In this document: positions 29,976 to 33,552 of the stretch, one piece after another
Numbering within the stretch: position 1 is the stretch's first letter
Layout of the letters: every line of letters begins with the position of its first letter
Assembly (NCBI GenBank): GCA_023663505.1
Contig: JAMPHH010000031.1
Location: 1-33,552, forward strand
Origin: Muribaculum sp.
GTDB taxonomy: Bacteria > Bacillota > Clostridia > Lachnospirales > Lachnospiraceae
DNA: 33,552 nt
Direction: 5' to 3'
The notes under the pieces: model-generated
Seen by the model: only the letters and a program-made list of their open reading frames with translations
What the model was told of the DNA's origin: nothing
Database searches by the model: none
Translations under genes and position numbers: made by a program

Positions 29976-31058
29976 ATGAAAAAATTATACATAATGCCTT
30001 TCATAGTCCTTATCGGAATTGTCTGTCTATTGATAGTTGTTTTGGGGAGAAGCTCTGATGCGGGATTACCTAAAGAAAATATAGTTGATTCAGAAGAATC
30101 TGAAGAAGAAAGGATTCTGGAAAATGACCAAGAAGATACGAATATTCGGGGAGCAGATTATATTCTGGAAATAGGCTTTGACAATGGTGATTTTGCTACT
30201 CAGGGGGATATAGACTATATAGGACAATTATCACATTTAAAGCGTTTGCAGATGTCCGTGGGCGACGATGAAATCGATTTATCACCGATTGGCGATTTGT
30301 CGGAGTTGGAATCGTTGGAGATAAATATATCGTGTCTTCATTCGCCCGATTTAACTTTTATGCAAGGTTTGACACAATTGAAGAGATTGAGTGTCACGGT
30401 TGGCGGGGAAGTGGATTTGTCATCAATCGGGAGCCTGACAGGGCTGAAACAATTAACATTGTATTCTTATGGGGGTGATCCAAGTGATTTGTCATTTCTC
30501 AAGAATTTAAATGAACTGACAGAAGTGTTTATTGACAAATGGTGTGCCGTAAAAGACCTTTCTTATTTTCAGGATATGACGTGCCTGCAAAGCTTATGTA
30601 TTTCTTATGTGGACGATGTCGATTTATATTACCTTTCTGAGCTTAGAGATTTAGAAATACTGCAGATTACAGGTGAACATATAAGAAATATAGAGGGGCT
30701 GGGGAATTTAATAAATTTAAAGCAATTGTCTTTGAGCGATAATAGTACAGATGCAAGATATGGCGAAGCAGAACCATTGGATTTGCAGTCGTTGACAAAT
30801 CTAACCCAATTGGAATGTGTAGATTTGGCAGATATCCATTTAGAAGGCGTTGAGCCTTTGGCAAGCCTAAAAAGCTTATGCTCTATCAACTTGATAAATA
30901 CAAAGGTGGAGGATATTTCGTCCTTGGCAGGTTTGGAGAATCTTCATATGCTGTATATATTTGGTAATCGTAGTGAATTGATAGAGGAACAGGCGCAAAC
31001 TTATTTTAGCGGGTTGGAAAACATAATTGTCACGGAGGAAATACCCTATGGATTTTAA
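29976..31058 (+). CDS. Membrane-anchored leucine-rich-repeat protein
   Basis: A 360-residue protein with one N-terminal membrane helix (about 5-24), a short acidic linker and about nine leucine-rich repeats of ~22-25 residues, such as LSHLKRLQMSV, LTQLKRLSVTV, LTGLKQLTLYSY, LINLKQLSLSD and LENLHMLYIFG. It should face the outside as a binding surface. ATG 29976 has GGGGGA about ten bases upstream; the alternative ATG 29958 (366 aa) lacks a good site. No wall-sorting signal at the C-terminus. Follows the propeller-like lipoprotein by ~100 bases. Confidence 0.85.
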   Translation: MKKLYIMPFIVLIGIVCLLIVVLGRSSDAGLPKENIVDSEESEEERILENDQEDTNIRGADYILEIGFDNGDFATQGDIDYIGQLSHLKRLQMSVGDDEIDLSPIGDLSELESLEINISCLHSPDLTFMQGLTQLKRLSVTVGGEVDLSSIGSLTGLKQLTLYSYGGDPSDLSFLKNLNELTEVFIDKWCAVKDLSYFQDMTCLQSLCISYVDDVDLYYLSELRDLEILQITGEHIRNIEGLGNLINLKQLSLSDNSTDARYGEAEPLDLQSLTNLTQLECVDLADIHLEGVEPLASLKSLCSINLINTKVEDISSLAGLENLHMLYIFGNRSELIEEQAQTYFSGLENIIVTEEIPYGF

Positions 31059-31082
31059 TATACACATTGAAAGATTTTAAGG

Positions 31083-31107
31083 ACAATCGGAATCAGTAAA
31101 ACAGTGA
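31083..31107 (+). repeat. 25-bp direct repeat, left copy
   Basis: A perfect 25-bp match, starting ACAATCGGAATCAG, to 32732-32756. It lies 27 bases before the ATG at 31135. With the right copy it flanks a pair of paralogous genes. Confidence 0.9.
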
Positions 31108-31134
31108 ATTTAAGCAAGGAAGGTTATCTGACAA

Positions 31135-31908
31135 ATGAGTAAAAGTTACAAATACATAAATATTATTCTTGTTATTGTAGATGTATATTGCATATTGATG
31201 AGCCTGCGACTTTTCGCTCGGGTAGAACAGAGAAGCATGGCAGATATGGCGTCTCAGGCAAAAGAAGAATATAATGAGAATGAGTTGTCGGCAAGGTTGT
31301 CGGAAGATCTGGTTAGGACAGAAGCGGCTGTTTCAGATTTTTTGAGTGCTTATGAAGAAAATCAAGAACAAGCTGCAGAGACAGAGGAAATCTATGAGAT
31401 ATTGGAGGTTGTCTATGGCTTCAAGATGTATGTGGACGATACTGCGGCGGAGATTTACCGTGACGGCTCCGAACTCCAACTCGCTGTCAATCCTTATATA
31501 GAAAGGTATTTTATGGTGAGTGAGGGTGAGCTTCAGGACAAGCTTGGCGAGGACACGTTTCCGGCTCTTGCGGGGGCGGAGGATTACGGCGTGTTTCTGC
31601 CCGTGGGAGAGGACATTTGGCTTCGGTATGAACAGGACGACGGGAATGCCATGCCCATTGGCATCGTGGTTGAAAATCCGCAAATCAATATAGGTTATGG
31701 AGCTGCCAAGGTGGGAATGACCATTCATGATATTGAGAAAATATTGGGAGAGGCAAGCCAAGTGGAGCGCATGAAGGTGGAGATAGGGGAGGAGAAAGCC
31801 TCCTATTTATGCTTTGATGATGGGCGGTATTTCTATTATTATATTTCAACAGACGGGGCGGAATGGCTGCAGCCCACGATTCTCTACATCACGAGGAAGG
31901 CAGTGTGA
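31135..31908 (+). CDS. Exported or membrane-anchored hypothetical protein, 257 aa
   Basis: An N-terminal hydrophobic helix (about 7-25) acts as a signal anchor. A charged, probably coiled region (about 35-85) follows, then a globular domain with NPYIERYFMVSEGELQDKLG and NPQINIGYGAAKVGMTIHDIEKILGEA. These blocks recur in the next gene, so the two are paralogues. AAGGAAGG lies about 12 bases before the ATG. The first third is AT-rich; the middle is more GC-rich with different codon use, suggesting a mosaic. Function unknown. Confidence 0.75.
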   Translation: MSKSYKYINIILVIVDVYCILMSLRLFARVEQRSMADMASQAKEEYNENELSARLSEDLVRTEAAVSDFLSAYEENQEQAAETEEIYEILEVVYGFKMYVDDTAAEIYRDGSELQLAVNPYIERYFMVSEGELQDKLGEDTFPALAGAEDYGVFLPVGEDIWLRYEQDDGNAMPIGIVVENPQINIGYGAAKVGMTIHDIEKILGEASQVERMKVEIGEEKASYLCFDDGRYFYYYISTDGAEWLQPTILYITRKAV

Positions 31909-32687
31909 GAAGCATGGAATTATTTTGGAAAAAGGCGGGAGTGTTCATGTTTTATATCTTCAGTGCGTGGTGTATCGTCTCATGCGTTTGGTTATACCGG
32001 ATAGAGCGGGGGGCGGCAGAACCAAATGAGCCAGAGCTGGAAATCCCCCCACGGGATATTGCAGAGACCGAAGAAGATGTAAATACCGAAGAAGATGAAA
32101 AAACATATGCGGACTCGTTGGACGGTATTTTGTCACAGGCAGAGGAAGCCCTGCGTGAAAAGCAGGCGGATATCAGCCGCTATTGGGAGAAATACGCGGT
32201 TTTAGCCATGCTTGAGGAGAAGGAAAATCAGGTGGCGAGGGAAGTATGTCCGAACAAGATGTATGAAAAATATTTCCGTCTGAGGGAGGGGGAGCTGGCA
32301 AGAATCGCGGGAGCGGATAACACGCAGCAAATTGGATGTTATGGGATGCTGAACAGCCATTTCACCTCTGTTACCTTTGAAATCCACAGGGATATGTGGG
32401 TACAATACTCGAGTAGTTATAAGTACATAGAGGAATATGGCACTCCGGGCAGCATTCTGATTATGAATCCTGAGGTTGATTTGGGATATATGGGTGCAAG
32501 AGCCGGAATGAATTTTGAGGAGATACAAAAAAGTGCGGGCATCGGAGAGATTCAAACAGGATTTATGTATACGAGTGATTATGAGATATATTATTTGGAG
32601 TATGAGGCAGACGGTTACTGGTACGGTTATCTGTCCGAGTATCCAGACGGGACGGATTCTTGGTTGGTGATAGAGCATAAATATTGA
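31905..32687 (+). CDS. Paralogue of the preceding gene, 260 aa
   Basis: Starts at GTG 31905, overlapping the preceding stop by four bases, with GAGG eight bases upstream; ATG 31914 is an alternative. One membrane helix (about 8-28) is followed by an acidic Glu/Asp stretch, a charged helical region and a domain sharing NKMYEKYFRLREGELARIAG and NPEVDLGYMGARAGMNFEEIQKSAG with the neighbour. Similarity is clear but low, so the duplication is old or fast-evolving. Both may be sensor or wall-associated proteins; no known family recognised. Confidence 0.75.
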   Translation: MRSMELFWKKAGVFMFYIFSAWCIVSCVWLYRIERGAAEPNEPELEIPPRDIAETEEDVNTEEDEKTYADSLDGILSQAEEALREKQADISRYWEKYAVLAMLEEKENQVAREVCPNKMYEKYFRLREGELARIAGADNTQQIGCYGMLNSHFTSVTFEIHRDMWVQYSSSYKYIEEYGTPGSILIMNPEVDLGYMGARAGMNFEEIQKSAGIGEIQTGFMYTSDYEIYYLEYEADGYWYGYLSEYPDGTDSWLVIEHKY

Positions 32688-32731
32688 GCGTCAGGATATT
32701 TTAGTGGACGAGGTTTTGATGGGACAACCAA

Positions 32732-32756
32732 ACAATCGGAATCAGTAAAACAGTGA
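32732..32756 (+). repeat. 25-bp direct repeat, right copy
   Basis: Identical to 31083-31107. It ends 11 bases before the ATG at 32768 and its last bases run into the ribosome binding site GAGGGG. Confidence 0.9.
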
Positions 32757-32767
32757 GGGGAATAGAC

Positions 32768-33085
32768 ATGAAGGTACCTAAAGAAAAGCTGTTAAGGGTT
32801 ATACGAAGCATTAAGATAATAATCAATATCTTATTGTTTGCGATTTTGCTCCTGTTGGTGTTTGTTGTAGCAATAATAAACAGGGATTGGTTGTATCCGG
32901 ACAGATACAGCGATAATGCGCAAGGAGTGATAATCGCTTTTTCTTACTTTGTTTTTCTCATCAGTATTATTTTGGTGATGATCAATAGAAAAAAGTGGGT
33001 TTGGATAGCTCTGTTTCTCCCTGATTTACTTACACTGTACAAATTTTTAGATGTAATGTATACGGTGTTGCTTTATAAATCATAA
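32768..33085 (+). CDS. Small membrane protein, 105 aa
   Basis: ATG 32768 lies seven bases after GAGGGG (32755-32760); the GTG at 32753 overlaps that site. Hydrophobic segments near 12-35, 50-70 and 78-98 suggest three membrane helices, with a basic N-terminus (MKVPKEKLLRVIRSIKII) favouring a cytoplasmic start. No recognised family. It continues the same-strand run. Confidence 0.65.
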   Translation: MKVPKEKLLRVIRSIKIIINILLFAILLLLVFVVAIINRDWLYPDRYSDNAQGVIIAFSYFVFLISIILVMINRKKWVWIALFLPDLLTLYKFLDVMYTVLLYKS

Positions 33086-33091
33086 AGCAGG

Positions 33092-33232
33092 GTGGACAAG
33101 GGACAGCCTGTATCTTTGGCATATATTTTTTATGTTGATGTAGATAGTGCCGAGTTATCAGAGACATATTTTAATTCATTATATTTTGGGAGGCGTTGCA
33201 TATATGGAGGGTGGACAATTGATTTTGAGTGA
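33092..33232 (+). pseudogene. Possible degraded coding fragment
   Basis: A frame opening at GTG 33092 reads 46 residues with protein-like composition (VDKGQPVSLAYIFYVDVDSA and on to YGGWTIDFE) before a TGA. It has no good ribosome binding site and overlaps the following ORF in a different frame, which could be its continuation after a frameshift. A chance open frame is not excluded. Confidence 0.25.
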
Positions 33233-33401
33233 CATATTTGATAGAGATTTATTATACATGACTATTTCAAGGGACTTTACCAAAACCGCAAATCCTATGT
33301 CTGCAATTATTTCAGTAGAAATGCAGGAAGAAGGAAATGTTGTATTGTTGTATTACCAAGGAGAAGCTTGTGAAGAAAAATCAGAAATAATAACTTTATG
33401 A
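33204..33401 (+). CDS. Small hypothetical protein, 65 aa (possibly a frameshifted 3' piece)
   Basis: ATG 33204 with GGGAGG ten bases upstream; an in-frame ATG at 33147 adds 19 residues but has no clear site. The sequence (MEGGQLILSDIFDRDLLYMT, later VLLYYQGEACEEKSEI) is soluble and beta-prone. A terminator hairpin begins at the last base of its stop codon. It may be a complete small protein or the end of a gene whose earlier part is the 33092 frame. Confidence 0.45.
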   Translation: MEGGQLILSDIFDRDLLYMTISRDFTKTANPMSAIISVEMQEEGNVVLLYYQGEACEEKSEIITL

Positions 33402-33445
33402 GCAAAAGGGAAATCGTGAATGGGCGATTCCTCTTTTGCTTTCTA
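33401..33445. terminator. Bidirectional terminator between convergent genes
   Basis: Arms 33401-33416 (AGCAAAAGGGAAATCG) and 33425-33440 pair over 16 positions with two mismatches around an eight-base loop, followed by TTTCT. It lies between the plus-strand ORF ending at 33401 and the minus-strand gene ending at 33456. Confidence 0.75.
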
Positions 33446-33455
33446 AATACAAGGT

Positions 33456-33552
33456 TTATTTTTCCATGTATTGTTCCGCTTCCTTTGGCGTGAGGTCGTA
33501 CTTTTCTTGTAGTTTCTGCAGTATTGCGCTATCAGGTATGGAGAAATCCCGC
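33456..33552 (-). CDS. 3' end of an unidentified minus-strand gene (partial)
   Basis: Reading leftward from the right edge, a frame of 32 codons ends at TAA (33458-33456). It encodes a helical, charged C-terminus containing ILQKLQEKYDLTPKEAEQYM. Its position next to a bidirectional terminator supports a real gene. The tail resembles the C-termini of some Rpn-like or short helical proteins, but too little is visible to assign it. Confidence 0.5.
   Translation of the reverse strand, partial: RDFSIPDSAILQKLQEKYDLTPKEAEQYMEK

Overview
This window looks like a chromosomal segment of a Gram-positive gut Clostridia, most likely Lachnospiraceae. The support is strong AGGAGG-type ribosome binding sites, TATAAT promoters, a Spo0A-type DNA-binding domain, EpsG, Wzz and O-antigen-ligase type polysaccharide genes, an Rpn/PD-(D/E)XK-like gene and a run of small lipoproteins. 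No species can be named from the sequence alone. The left two thirds is moderately GC-rich; the lipoprotein region after about 27.6 kb is visibly more AT-rich.

Layout. 1-0.15 kb holds the 3' end of a Cys-rich gene and its terminator. 0.3-5.3 kb holds a 61-residue ORF, a membrane-anchored GT2 glycosyltransferase, a receiver-less Spo0A DNA-binding protein with candidate 0A boxes, a two-gene polytopic membrane pair and a GT2. 5.7-14.1 kb is a compact exopolysaccharide operon: initiating sugar-phosphate transferase, Wzz-like protein with a degenerate kinase-like tail, GT2, EpsG-like polymerase, double GT4 fusion, GT2. 14.3-21.6 kb holds a secreted glucosaminidase with SH3 domain, two O-antigen-ligase/polymerase-like membrane proteins and a DegT aminotransferase. 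A tRNA-Ala(CGC) sits at 21.73 kb. 22.1-27.6 kb is mixed: XRE regulator, CapA-like lipoprotein and SAM methyltransferase on the minus strand, a conserved-looking unknown on plus, then an Rpn-like coiled-coil protein on minus. 28.0-33.4 kb is a plus-strand run of secreted, lipid-anchored or membrane proteins, including an LRR protein and a tandem paralogue pair flanked by a 25-bp direct repeat. The window ends in a convergent minus-strand gene.

How it works together. The 5.8-14.1 kb genes would load a sugar phosphate on undecaprenyl phosphate, extend it with four or five glycosyltransferase activities, polymerise it and control its length. The next operon adds wall cleavage and further ligation or polymerisation. 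I see no flippase and almost no nucleotide-sugar synthesis here, so those steps must be encoded elsewhere.

Three patterns cut across these genes. (1) A short leader motif (GGCARGAAACGG followed by a small hairpin with a CGAAT or similar loop) sits just upstream of four transcription units at 599, 14308, 18577 and 28031; three copies also have a dyad bracketing the -10 box. (2) Six genes carry in-frame tandem repeats in linkers or loops. (3) Two long, related palindromes follow the glycosyltransferase genes ending at 5309 and 14071.
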